NCBI RefSeq assembly: GCF_008124885.1
Contig: NZ_VNHX01000005.1
Coordinates: 124,001 to 188,000, forward strand
DNA length: 64,000 nt
Reading direction: 5' to 3'
Origin: Sphingobacterium allocomposti
GTDB lineage: Bacteria; Bacteroidota; Bacteroidia; Sphingobacteriales; Sphingobacteriaceae
Positions within the stretch are counted from its first letter, which is position 1, and every line of letters starts with the position of its first letter. The notes beneath the pieces were generated by a model that saw only the letters and a program-made list of their open reading frames with translations, made no database searches and was not told the DNA's origin. Below, in pieces: positions 7,211 to 16,576 of the stretch. A program made the position numbers and the translations under genes.

Positions 7211-8926
7211 TTATAGAACACCTTTTTTCATCAACGTAAGTGCGTAATCAACAGCTCTAGCTGTCAGTGCCATGTAAGTCAACGAGGGATTCTGTGTAGC
7301 AGTGGATGTCATACAAGCGCCATCAGTTACAAAGACATTTTCACAGCTGTGCAGTTGGTTCCATTTATTGAGCAATGAGGTTTTGGGGTCGTGCCCCATA
7401 CGCGCTCCCCCCATCTCGTGGATATCATTTCCGGGGCGGCGATCGTCGTTTCTCGTTTTAACGTTCTGGAATCCGGCAGCCTCAAACATCGCTGTCATCT
7501 GCTCAAAATAGTCTGCTCGTATTTTCCAGTCATTGTCGTCATATGCTACATCGATATGCAGCAATGGGACGCCCCACTGATCCTTTTTTGCCGTATCGAG
7601 CCAAACTTTGTTGCTTTCTTTAGGAATAGTTTCAGCCATCATATGCGAACCTACCCGCCAATTTCCCAGTTTTGGATGCAGTAATCGATTTTTCAGCGAC
7701 ACGCCGACACCGGAAGTATCCGTAGACGGGTTCCTGCTGGCATTAAATGTCGCTGCCCAGCCCCGTAAGAAATCGGTTTCCTGTCTGTAAACATTGCGGA
7801 ATCGGGGTATGTATCCCCCTCCGGCTGGATTTCTCCCATCGGTACGGTATGCCAACTCACCATCGTATTCGCCGGTTATGACCGCCGTATAACTGTGGAA
7901 TGCGATATACTTACCAAGCAATCCATTATCGTTCCCCAATCCATTAGGAAAACGGTTTGAAATCGAGTTAAGAAGAATCAGGTTGCTGTTCAAGGCGGAG
8001 GCATTGACGAAAATCACCCGGCTATAAAAATCGATTGCTTCCTTGGTGTTGGTGTCAATTACCCGCACCCCTACCGCCTTGCCCTTTTGCTCATCATATA
8101 TAATGGATTCCACGACAGAAAACGGCCGAAGCGTCATATTACCCGTTTTCTCTGCCCAGGGCAACGTAGACGCGTTGCTACTAAAATATCCGCCAAAGGG
8201 GCAACCTCGCTGACAAAGAACACGATTTTGACACTGGACACGTCCCTGTTCTAAATGGATGGGTGCCGGCTGAGATAGATGGGCACATCTCGCGCTTATT
8301 ACATGACGGTTATCGTATTTCGATGCTACGACACGTTTAAAATGATTCTCTACCGCGTTTAACGGATAAGCGGGCAAAAAGTCCCCGTCAGGAAGCGCAG
8401 CCACACCATCCCGATTGCCTGCGACACCAATGAAGCGTTCTACATGATCATACCATGGGGCGAGATCACGATAGCGTATCGGCCAATCCACAGCAAACCC
8501 ATCTCTGGCCGGGCCTTCAAAATCAAAATCGCTCCACCGTTGCACTTGCCTAGCCCATAACAGTGACTTTCCTCCTACCTGATATCCCCGTATCCAGTCG
8601 AATTCCTTCTCTTGAATATAGGGGTGCTCATCATCCTTCACAAAAAAGTGTGCGGAATCTTCTCGATAAGCATAACAGCGATTGGCAATCGGATTCTTTT
8701 GCTTATCTTCATAGGGCATTTCTAACCGATGCTCAAACTCATAAGGATACATATTGGTTGTAGGGTAGTCCTTTACATGCTTTACATCCCGTCCTCGTTC
8801 TAAAACCAGTGTTCGTAATCCCTTTTCACAGAGCTCCTTGGCCGCCCATCCGCCGCTAATTCCTGAGCCGATGACAATAGCATCAAAAGTCCGTTCCTTT
8901 ATGCTATCTATATTGATATTTGCCAT
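7211..8926 (-). CDS. GMC-family FAD-dependent oxidoreductase
   Basis: A 571-residue flavoprotein. The N-terminal FAD-binding motif is DAIVIGSGISGGWAAKEL (about 15-32). A Cys-rich stretch (NRVLCQRGCPFGGYFSS) and the C-terminal GMC segment (VTDGACMTSTATQNPSLT) are typical of the branch that pairs with gluconate 2-dehydrogenase subunit 3-like proteins. Members of this branch oxidise sugars or glycosides, often at C3 of a hexose (family knowledge). The partner small subunit is encoded 27 bp upstream. No cytochrome c gene is present in the operon, so the electron acceptor is unknown. It is the last gene before the terminator. Confidence 0.88.
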   Translation of the reverse strand: MANINIDSIKERTFDAIVIGSGISGGWAAKELCEKGLRTLVLERGRDVKHVKDYPTTNMYPYEFEHRLEMPYEDKQKNPIANRCYAYREDSAHFFVKDDEHPYIQEKEFDWIRGYQVGGKSLLWARQVQRWSDFDFEGPARDGFAVDWPIRYRDLAPWYDHVERFIGVAGNRDGVAALPDGDFLPAYPLNAVENHFKRVVASKYDNRHVISARCAHLSQPAPIHLEQGRVQCQNRVLCQRGCPFGGYFSSNASTLPWAEKTGNMTLRPFSVVESIIYDEQKGKAVGVRVIDTNTKEAIDFYSRVIFVNASALNSNLILLNSISNRFPNGLGNDNGLLGKYIAFHSYTAVITGEYDGELAYRTDGRNPAGGGYIPRFRNVYRQETDFLRGWAATFNASRNPSTDTSGVGVSLKNRLLHPKLGNWRVGSHMMAETIPKESNKVWLDTAKKDQWGVPLLHIDVAYDDNDWKIRADYFEQMTAMFEAAGFQNVKTRNDDRRPGNDIHEMGGARMGHDPKTSLLNKWNQLHSCENVFVTDGACMTSTATQNPSLTYMALTARAVDYALTLMKKGVL

Positions 8927-8953
8927 TCCTTAAATTACGTCCTTTATATTTGT

Positions 8954-9469
8954 TCAAACTTTTGCATATCCGTTATAGCGTCCGGGAACTAGTTCGTATA
9001 TCAGCTTATTTTTCATTACATACGCCGAATTCAAATATCCCTGTATAGCTCTTCTTTTTGTCATCATAAAAAAGCCAGACAATGGATGTGCCTTATCTTT
9101 TTCGATATCCATCAGGTAAGATTGTCGTTGATCCGAGCTAGCAAGCAAAAAAGACTTTCCGACAATATCGTTCATCTCCTGATCCCAATCCTTCAGTCCT
9201 TGAACAAAAACCTGCTGGTCTTCTTCGCTATGGCAATCGTCAATCATTTTTAGTACAAAAAGGTGTAGATGAAGTGTTCTTCCTCCCGGACTATCGGTTT
9301 CGGGTATAATGGATTCCACTATTTCGGCCAGGAGATTTTCTTGCTCCGCATTAATATGCAGTTTACGTAGGGCGATAGAAGCTTTATTCGCCCTTCCCCA
9401 ACATGATGGAAACAGTACTATTCCGCCTGCTATGAAAAATAATTGCTTTAGAGCTGTTCTACGTTGCAT
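8954..9469 (-). CDS. gluconate 2-dehydrogenase subunit 3-like protein
   Basis: A 171-residue small subunit. The N-terminus MQRRTALKQLFFIAGGIVLF followed by PSC has both a twin-arginine-like pair and a lipobox Cys23. This is usual in the family, where the small subunit carries the flavoprotein across the membrane (hitchhiker export). The core shows LLAEIVESIIPETDSPGG and the C-terminal YELVPGRYNGYAKV. It forms a two-gene unit with the GMC oxidoreductase (27 bp apart), downstream of the GH140-like gene (21 bp). The pair probably oxidises a sugar released by the locus, in the periplasm (inference). Confidence 0.87.
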   Translation of the reverse strand: MQRRTALKQLFFIAGGIVLFPSCWGRANKASIALRKLHINAEQENLLAEIVESIIPETDSPGGRTLHLHLFVLKMIDDCHSEEDQQVFVQGLKDWDQEMNDIVGKSFLLASSDQRQSYLMDIEKDKAHPLSGFFMMTKRRAIQGYLNSAYVMKNKLIYELVPGRYNGYAKV

Positions 9470-9490
9470 ATGTTGATTCTTTGAAAAACG

Positions 9491-10918
9491 CTACTTCTTT
9501 AATTCCAAAATTAGAAGACAATCATCCATCGCAGCTGGCGGATTGAATTCCACAGGCCCGTTTGATACTACTTTTTCTCCATGTTGTATCTCACCATGAC
9601 GAGGGTCAAACCAACTGACTTTATAAACGGTGTCGGCAGATAAGGACAAATTCAACACAATCACTTGATTAACTGGCGTGTAGACACATACACAGGACTT
9701 ATCCGCATTCGTCGCTGCCCTGATGTGTGATGTCCCGTGCCGGTTAATACCATAAATTAATGATTGATCCGGAATCCGGGTTGAAAAACCCCAACGTTCC
9801 ATAAAAAACCGAAGATGCTTTATTTGTTCGGCGCCCGGCCTTGTGAGTGCTTCCTGCCAGGTATACAAACTAGGAATCACCCATTTCTTCCCTGTGCCTA
9901 CAAATTGCCATACGGCGTTATTCCCGTAGCTAAATCCCATTGCCCCCGACAAAAGCCCCCAATATGCCTGTTGGCGCACGTCTTTATCAGTAAAAAATCC
10001 TGCCTCGAAATAATCCCTGTTTATGATTATTCCCGACGTATCGAATACCGACCCGATAAGTTCCTCTGGTGATCTTTTTGATAAGTATTCCCAGAACTTT
10101 ATAGGAATATCTTCGTAGGCCGGTTCCGCGTCTAGAAACGCCTTTTGCGGATCTAACAGACGGTGTGCCTCTGCATATTGATAGCCGGGTATCGATCGGC
10201 GGGCATGGCCCGTTTGGTACATATTAAAATCCAGCCAAGTAGATTTATGAAACCAATAAGCAGAACTGCTTTCTCCAGCAGGATGATAACTTATCAGTTG
10301 CTTGGCATCATTGCCTGCCCGGACTCCTTCCGCTAGCTTATCCCAAATAAGCCTTGCTTGATCATTATCCACATTACGGTCTCCTCCGAGTACCCAGATA
10401 ATGGGTTTATCTTTATAGCGGTCACCAAGAAAGTGACCGTATTGATAGGCATTTTTAGGCGTGAAGATATAAGAACGCTTACCATCTCTTGCATTTTGAA
10501 CATTATTCCCCCAGGTAGGTAATATCGCTAAACGAAGTCCCAAACTTTGTGCCTTGTTGATGACATAATCCACATGTTCAAAGTATCGAAGGTTAGGCTT
10601 AGCCGGATCCTGTCTGTACAATGGAACTTCACCATAGGCATTAGGTAGCGTCAATCCTTCATGTTCCGCTAATATTACCGTATAGATAACGGTGAATCCT
10701 TGTTTCATCCGCACCGTTAAATAATGATCTACCTCTTCTCTATTTAATTTATGAAATAATTCCCATGCTGTGTCGCCAATCCATATAAATGGTTTTCCTT
10801 CTGGCGTTTGTACATAGTTTTTCGATGGTGCGACAACGAGCTGTTGGGCACTACCCACCTGCACGTGGACAACGATCAGCATACATATAGTGATCCAAAC
10901 CGATTTAATTATTGCCAT
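9491..10918 (-). CDS. GH140-like (DUF4038) glycoside hydrolase
   Basis: A 475-residue exported protein (signal peptide ending GSAQQ, about 25). The (beta/alpha)8 DUF4038 domain (about 30-380) opens with TPEGKPFIWIGDTAWELFHK. Candidate catalytic acids are D180 in VLGGDRN and E265 in FLDAEPAYED, matching the Asp/Glu pair of GH140. The C-terminal domain (about 385-475; AATNADKSCVCVYTPVNQ) is the beta-sandwich usually found after DUF4038. The characterised GH140 enzyme is an apiosidase acting on rhamnogalacturonan II. Many relatives have unknown substrates, so apiose is only one possibility here. It lies within the operon between GH3 and the dehydrogenase genes. Confidence 0.85.
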   Translation of the reverse strand: MAIIKSVWITICMLIVVHVQVGSAQQLVVAPSKNYVQTPEGKPFIWIGDTAWELFHKLNREEVDHYLTVRMKQGFTVIYTVILAEHEGLTLPNAYGEVPLYRQDPAKPNLRYFEHVDYVINKAQSLGLRLAILPTWGNNVQNARDGKRSYIFTPKNAYQYGHFLGDRYKDKPIIWVLGGDRNVDNDQARLIWDKLAEGVRAGNDAKQLISYHPAGESSSAYWFHKSTWLDFNMYQTGHARRSIPGYQYAEAHRLLDPQKAFLDAEPAYEDIPIKFWEYLSKRSPEELIGSVFDTSGIIINRDYFEAGFFTDKDVRQQAYWGLLSGAMGFSYGNNAVWQFVGTGKKWVIPSLYTWQEALTRPGAEQIKHLRFFMERWGFSTRIPDQSLIYGINRHGTSHIRAATNADKSCVCVYTPVNQVIVLNLSLSADTVYKVSWFDPRHGEIQHGEKVVSNGPVEFNPPAAMDDCLLILELKK

Positions 10919-10950
10919 TCTCTTTTTGATCCTCTTTATTATACTTATGA

Positions 10951-13284
10951 TTACGGTTTAACGGGCCGCAATATATTTATCGGTACCTGCGGAATCAACG
11001 ATTTACTTACTTTTTCCGTTATCTGCGATTTCGCTAAGCGGAATTTGCCATTTGCTACTATAGTATCGGAGGACACCGCTATCATCAAATCATAAACACC
11101 CTTTTCTGCCACCCAAGCAGAAGCGCCCGTATCAAACGAAGAAAGCATACGAGGGGTAATCTCAAAACGAAGCGTTTCGCGCTCACCGGGTTGCAACAAT
11201 CTCGTTTTCGCAAAAGCTTTCAGTTCCTTTTCGGGATGTTCCAATTTACCTGAAGGTGCCGTTGCATATACCTGGACGACCTCTTTTCCCGGATATCGAC
11301 CTGTATTCTCCACCGTAACCAGCAGTGTCGCACTTCCCCCTTTTCCTTTTTCAATTTTGAAATTAGTATAGGTAAAGGACGTATATGAAAGTCCAAAACC
11401 AAAGGAAAACGATGTTGGAACACGAAATGTATCGTAATATCGGTAACCTACATAGATATCCTCTTCATAAACAACTTCTGTTGGATTCCCGATAGGTGTA
11501 CCAGGAAAGTTTTTGGCAGATGGAGCATCGGCATAGCGCACGGGAAATGTAGTGGGGAGTTTTCCCGAGGGGGTAAATTTACCGCTGACTAAATCCGCAA
11601 CAGCATGCCCACCCTCCTGGCCAGATTGCCAGGTCAACAATATACCATCTACTTTATCCTTCCAAGATGCCGTTTCCACAACACCACCGACGTTCAGTAG
11701 AACAACTACTTTTTTACGTTGTGCATGGTATGCATCCGATACACGATCGATTAGGGACAGCTCCTCGGTTGTTAAATTAAAATGATCGACATGACGGTCA
11801 CCGCCCTCACCAAAGATGCGCATAATCGTGATAATGGCCATATCGGTTTCCTTGGCGCTTCTTTCAATTTCATGATTATCCCACGCTAATTCACTTAAAA
11901 TGCTATCCCTTGGGGGCATGGCCGTTATGAGGCTATCTGCCTTATCCCGCAAGGGCTTTCCTTTATCCAGATGGGTCGTATATTTTTTTTCTAGAACCGG
12001 ATCTAGTTTAAATCCGGCCTCCTTCAATCCTTCCGCGACAGACACGGCATGCTCATAATTGACCGCTCCGCTCCCTGTTCCACCGGGCAGATTTTTGTAG
12101 CTATAATTGCCAAACAAGCCTATTGATGTAGATCCGGCTTGGATAGGCAACGTATGCTGTTCGTTTTTTAACAAAACCATACTCTCCCGCGCTACCCGTC
12201 GTGCGACTTCCTTACTCTTTTCAAAATCGGGCTTCTCCGTATAGGGATAATCTTTTACCGTACCTGTTTTTAATGCTACGTTGAGTATATTTTCTATATT
12301 TTGGTCGATTACATCCATACTAAGATTTCCGTTGCGCAATGCATCTGCAATCGTATCCGTCCATACTTGTAATCCCGGCATCAGCAAATCATTATGCGCT
12401 TTCATCTGTTCAACCGGATCGTCTCCCCCATACCAGTCCGTTAGCACAAAACCATTGAATCCCCATTCTTTTCTCAGGATATCGACGAGCAATTCTCTAC
12501 TTTGCGGCGTATATACACCATTTATTTTATTGTAAGAGGACATGACTGTCCAAGGTTTTGCTTCTTGTACCACGATACGAAACCCTTCTAAATATATCTC
12601 CCGCAATGCGCGCTCGGATACGATGGTGTTGATATACCGTCTGCTCGTTTCCTGATTATTGGCTGCAAAATGTTTTATAGAGGCTCCTACGCCTTGGGAT
12701 TGTATTCCTTGCACATATGCTGACGCCATTTTACCTGTCAATAAGGGATCTTCGGAATAATATTCAAAACTCCTCCCGCCTAACGGATCCCGATGAATAT
12801 TCATGGCAGGGGCCAGTAAGATATCCACGCCATATTCAAGCGCTTCGTGTCCCATGGCTTCCCCTATTTCCCTAGACAGCGAGGTATCCCATCCTGAAGC
12901 CACCAATGTGGCAACTGGAAAAGCCGTAGCGTAATACGTTTGGCTGTCACCTGAACGTCTTGGCGCAATACGTACACCCGCCGGCCCATCAGACAGATAA
13001 ATGGGTGGTATCCCTAAACGCAGAAAAGGATAGGTATATCCACCTACTGCTACAATATTTTTCTGTTTTTTGCCCGGCAAGGCGGTTGGATAGACTTCCC
13101 GACGTTTTGCTCCCGTCACCATCAAAGCCTTCTCGTCTATCGTCATCGCCGCGATAACATCCTTTAAAGGGTCTATACCAAATTGCGGGTACTTTTGTTG
13201 GGGCAAAGCCTCTTGCATAGTACCGATTAGCCCAAACATGATGGCGATGAAATAAAATCCTATATTTTGATTATTCTTTTGCAT
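10951..13284 (-). CDS. GH3 beta-glucosidase-like enzyme
   Basis: A 777-residue exported glycoside hydrolase family 3 enzyme. The N-terminal barrel contains the nucleophile region GFVLTDWYGG with D283 and the substrate-binding ASIKHFAANNQE. The second alpha/beta domain follows (about 370-600; MAIITIMRIFGEGGDRHVDH, VLLNVGGVVE). A C-terminal fibronectin-III-like domain (about 665-745) has NTGRYPGKEVVQVY. It should release terminal, beta-linked sugars (glucose, xylose or similar) from oligosaccharides in the periplasm. The hydrophobic start has no clear lipobox. It is 32 bp from the GH140-like gene and 34 bp from the SGNH gene, in one operon. Confidence 0.93.
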   Translation of the reverse strand: MQKNNQNIGFYFIAIMFGLIGTMQEALPQQKYPQFGIDPLKDVIAAMTIDEKALMVTGAKRREVYPTALPGKKQKNIVAVGGYTYPFLRLGIPPIYLSDGPAGVRIAPRRSGDSQTYYATAFPVATLVASGWDTSLSREIGEAMGHEALEYGVDILLAPAMNIHRDPLGGRSFEYYSEDPLLTGKMASAYVQGIQSQGVGASIKHFAANNQETSRRYINTIVSERALREIYLEGFRIVVQEAKPWTVMSSYNKINGVYTPQSRELLVDILRKEWGFNGFVLTDWYGGDDPVEQMKAHNDLLMPGLQVWTDTIADALRNGNLSMDVIDQNIENILNVALKTGTVKDYPYTEKPDFEKSKEVARRVARESMVLLKNEQHTLPIQAGSTSIGLFGNYSYKNLPGGTGSGAVNYEHAVSVAEGLKEAGFKLDPVLEKKYTTHLDKGKPLRDKADSLITAMPPRDSILSELAWDNHEIERSAKETDMAIITIMRIFGEGGDRHVDHFNLTTEELSLIDRVSDAYHAQRKKVVVLLNVGGVVETASWKDKVDGILLTWQSGQEGGHAVADLVSGKFTPSGKLPTTFPVRYADAPSAKNFPGTPIGNPTEVVYEEDIYVGYRYYDTFRVPTSFSFGFGLSYTSFTYTNFKIEKGKGGSATLLVTVENTGRYPGKEVVQVYATAPSGKLEHPEKELKAFAKTRLLQPGERETLRFEITPRMLSSFDTGASAWVAEKGVYDLMIAVSSDTIVANGKFRLAKSQITEKVSKSLIPQVPINILRPVKP

Positions 13285-13318
13285 AATTTAGTTTTCTTCT
13301 AAGTACTTCGTCGGTATC

Positions 13319-14032
13319 TTATCTTTTTAAAAGCTTAAAAATTTCATTTGCGATCAACTCATGCCCTAAGCGATTAGGATGGTTAACGTGCGACATGAGC
13401 GGTGCTATCGTTCCCTTGTCTTTAAATACGGATTCAAACGCCGTGTAAGAATCAGCAACGGGCAATCCATATTTTACCGCTAACTTTCTAACTTGCTGGG
13501 CATGCTTGCTCAGCAGATTTCCCGTATTTCCCATATCTTGCCGCTGATCGGGCGACGGTGTGAGTAGCACAACCGATTTGTCTTGTGCTTTTGCCTCCCT
13601 AATCATTTGTTCCCAGGCCACATGCGCCCGTTCCAAACCCAATCCTAAATCATTCAGCGCGTAGTCAATAAATATCACATCCGGCCGATGAGGCAATACA
13701 TCGGATGTGAACCTGGCAGCACCTTTTTCAGCATGTTCTCCACCAATCGATGTGGTAATGATGTTAATCACCGCTTTTGGGTATTCTTTCTTTAGCAGAC
13801 TAAGTAGGATATAAGGATAAGAATCTAACGTATGCACTTCCTGATTCGACCAATAACCAGATGGAACGGAATGTCCATGGAAAACAAGATTTATCGTTCG
13901 GTTATGCGGAAAGACCTTCGTCAGCTCCTGTTTCAGTGCTGCGAGATTATCTATAGCGCCTTTTTGTGCATTGGCATTGATAGCCAAGCACATAAAGAAA
14001 CAAAATGTATAAAAAAATACTTTCTTCAACAT
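13319..14032 (-). CDS. exported SGNH/GDSL-family hydrolase
   Basis: A 237-residue protein with a signal peptide (ending INANAQ, residue 23). SGNH blocks are visible: block I FHGHSVPSGYW (GHS in place of GDS, with the nucleophile Ser), block III-like DYALNDLGLG (Asn) and the C-terminal MSHVNHPNRLGHE (catalytic His). Such proteins are usually carbohydrate acetyl-esterases when they occur in glycan loci. It would remove acyl decorations before GH3/GH140 action (inference). It is 15 bp from the 840-residue protein gene upstream and 34 bp from GH3 downstream. Confidence 0.82.
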   Translation of the reverse strand: MLKKVFFYTFCFFMCLAINANAQKGAIDNLAALKQELTKVFPHNRTINLVFHGHSVPSGYWSNQEVHTLDSYPYILLSLLKKEYPKAVINIITTSIGGEHAEKGAARFTSDVLPHRPDVIFIDYALNDLGLGLERAHVAWEQMIREAKAQDKSVVLLTPSPDQRQDMGNTGNLLSKHAQQVRKLAVKYGLPVADSYTAFESVFKDKGTIAPLMSHVNHPNRLGHELIANEIFKLLKR

Positions 14033-14047
14033 TGTGTATTCATTTAA

Positions 14048-16570
14048 TCACCACGCGACGGTGACATGCCCCGTCACATCTTTGATTACAAAATGGTGCC
14101 CGTATTTCGGGTCCCCCAATTCAAACGTTTGCTGTCCCCTCTTCCACGGATAGCCTGCGTTGAGGTACGCTCTAAAATTTTCGGCAGTGATATTCTCTTC
14201 CGGATAGATTCGAAGTGTCGCGTTCTTCAATCCAGCTATCCGAATTCTCCTGCTGATTCCCAATTCGCCCGAATGCATCTCTTTGGATGATACGATTCCG
14301 CCTTCTTGCTCTACAAAAACACGAACCTCATTGTGCCAAGCGGTCGGGAGTTGATATGTGGTCATACCATTTTCTATTTTGCTATCATATCCATGTAATA
14401 GGGGAGCTCCTTGTGGAAATTTAAATTTTTGCACTACCGTTGTATTTGGAGCATAACCCGAAAAGAAAAAGCCATTGTGACTGCGCGCAATACTGAGCAT
14501 GGGGCTCTTAATGGAAATATCATCTTTTTCAAAGGAAAACAAATAATCAAACTCTTTCAAGGCGTGGCGTGCCAGTTTTGGACTAATCGCCCATTCTTCT
14601 GGATTGTCCGGCCGCAAAAGCATCCCTCCTTGGAAACTACTCGAATTTGTTCCTCGGATATACACCACTTTACCGCCTTTCCAATCCGGTAGTGATCTCG
14701 ACCATACTTGATCTCGCGTCTCATTTCCTTGCGTAACATGTACCAAACGCTTCGTATAGAGATCTTTCGTATTGGCAATAGCGGTGCGCATACTACCGCC
14801 TGAGAATAGCGGATTGTGTTTAATATTCGTAGGGGTATCGCCCTGCACCTTATCGAGTTCGATATGGCTGGTTAAGCGAAAATTGCCTTCTAATCCGCTC
14901 ATATTTTTAAGGTTCAACAGGTCTTTAAAAGCGTCGCTGGCTCGATCCGCAGGTCCATATACCATAACTTGTCCGCCGTTTTTAATAAACGTTGTCAACA
15001 CATGCTCCTGCTCGGAACCTGCATCAGGAACGATGGTCAGTATAATGGATTCTCGGTAATAGTCAGGATCCGATTTCAACAACTTCGCAAAATTGGTCGT
15101 CGATGTGATCGTGTTTAAAGGCAATCCGTGGTTGATCGCTTGCCTGATAAACCAATCGCCATAGTATATTTCCGGTAACAGCTCCTGCTGCTTTTTTGCC
15201 CAATCGTGATATTCGTCAAACGGATATACCCAGACCAAGGGTCCGGCAGCGGTGGGTGAGTCTTCCCGACCTCTTAAAATATGGGGAATTACTTCATTTG
15301 GAACGACATCCGGAATATTTCCGAACGAATCATCGATCGTCAAAAAGTTCAAGGTAGTAGGAAGGCCAACTTGGCCTTTTTCGTCAATCCGAGCTACGGA
15401 CATCGGCATGTAGATATCGTGCGGAAAACGCCCATACCTATCCAACCAAGGGCTATTCAGCCACCACGGATCGTGGGTATAAAACCGATAGACATAACGA
15501 TCGTCCGGCAAATCGGCAATATGGGACATATACCCCACCATCTCCAGTCCAAAATCACCATCAATGGCTGCCCAAGGAGAATTTGGCGGCGGCAGGATAT
15601 CGAATCCCGACTTGTATATGGCCCTCAAATCCACCCCATCCCGTGCCAGATCGATGCCAGTAGAAAGATTGGAGCCTCTGGTCTGGATTTCGAAATCAGG
15701 GCACTCCTTTCTGAATAGCGTCCAAAAATTAATAATCTTTTGGCGCGTATCTTCCAATTTTTCTTTTAAAAAGCCTTCTCCTGTAAAAACCGCTCCGGTA
15801 GAAGACCAAGGCTCTACACCAAATCCGAACCCATTGCTTAACCAAAGAAAATCAAAGTTCAAATCTTGTAGGAAATGCTGGCTTTGTTTACCAAAAAAGG
15901 TTCCAAATGGTGTTTGATCTGGTATTCCGTTGGGATACGCCGCGTACGAGACGTCATCCGCACGTAATACCGCATAACAACTGACAAATGATTTGTGCCC
16001 CATGGCGTTGCCTTCCAATATTTCAGGATGCCGTACATATTTAAATTCAGATTTAGCAAATTCAGGTCCCGGATCAAAGGTCGCACCTATTTTTATCTCC
16101 TTGCCCGTTAATTTTCTGCCCTTTTCGCGCAAGATTTCGATAATCAACTTCAGATCTGCATAGGAAAAATCGGGCGGGTTGTCCATATAAAGATACGCCC
16201 GCTCGTGTAGGGAAAGTTCTTTCGGGCCAGCGCCTATTTCATGATTCGTGTTGGGATTTCCGATGTACTTCGCCCACTCTAGCGATTGATCGAGTTTTCC
16301 GGTATATTCCAATATTTCTGAGCCATCGGATATCCACAGCATAACAGAAACGGTATCTGTATGAACCAATAAGTTCGCCCATTGCCTAAACATGTGTTCT
16401 GCTACCTGCTCGATATATGCTCGACCTTTCTGCTTAAATGGTTTCAACGATGTCTCCAACGTGATATTTTGAAACTTTACAGGCTTTTTGGGATACTTCT
16501 CCAGCCAGGAAACAAATAGCATGTAGAGCGGAAATAGTATAAATGCCAGATAAATTTTTGAGCCCTTCAT
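14048..16570 (-). CDS. unassigned 840-residue protein, possible glycoside hydrolase
   Basis: I do not recognise the family. The protein begins with one uncleaved-looking hydrophobic segment (about 5-23), suggesting a membrane anchor facing the periplasm. The first about 480 residues read like an alpha/beta barrel enzyme: FQNITLETSLKPFKQKG, VMLWISDGSEILEY, IKIGATFDPGPEF, FDFLWLSNGFGFG, YRFYTHDPWWLNSPW and VWVYPFDEYHDW. Acidic residues sit in conserved-looking spots (for example AAIDGDFGLEM). Residues of about 490-600 resemble the glutamine-amidotransferase-like or trimerisation fold seen after some barrel hydrolases (IILTIVPDAGSEQE, FIKNGGQVMVYGP). The C-terminus is a beta-sandwich. It is translated 6 bp after the isomerase gene and lies in a carbohydrate operon. 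Confidence 0.6.
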   Translation of the reverse strand: MKGSKIYLAFILFPLYMLFVSWLEKYPKKPVKFQNITLETSLKPFKQKGRAYIEQVAEHMFRQWANLLVHTDTVSVMLWISDGSEILEYTGKLDQSLEWAKYIGNPNTNHEIGAGPKELSLHERAYLYMDNPPDFSYADLKLIIEILREKGRKLTGKEIKIGATFDPGPEFAKSEFKYVRHPEILEGNAMGHKSFVSCYAVLRADDVSYAAYPNGIPDQTPFGTFFGKQSQHFLQDLNFDFLWLSNGFGFGVEPWSSTGAVFTGEGFLKEKLEDTRQKIINFWTLFRKECPDFEIQTRGSNLSTGIDLARDGVDLRAIYKSGFDILPPPNSPWAAIDGDFGLEMVGYMSHIADLPDDRYVYRFYTHDPWWLNSPWLDRYGRFPHDIYMPMSVARIDEKGQVGLPTTLNFLTIDDSFGNIPDVVPNEVIPHILRGREDSPTAAGPLVWVYPFDEYHDWAKKQQELLPEIYYGDWFIRQAINHGLPLNTITSTTNFAKLLKSDPDYYRESIILTIVPDAGSEQEHVLTTFIKNGGQVMVYGPADRASDAFKDLLNLKNMSGLEGNFRLTSHIELDKVQGDTPTNIKHNPLFSGGSMRTAIANTKDLYTKRLVHVTQGNETRDQVWSRSLPDWKGGKVVYIRGTNSSSFQGGMLLRPDNPEEWAISPKLARHALKEFDYLFSFEKDDISIKSPMLSIARSHNGFFFSGYAPNTTVVQKFKFPQGAPLLHGYDSKIENGMTTYQLPTAWHNEVRVFVEQEGGIVSSKEMHSGELGISRRIRIAGLKNATLRIYPEENITAENFRAYLNAGYPWKRGQQTFELGDPKYGHHFVIKDVTGHVTVAW

Positions 16571-16576
16571 ATTATC

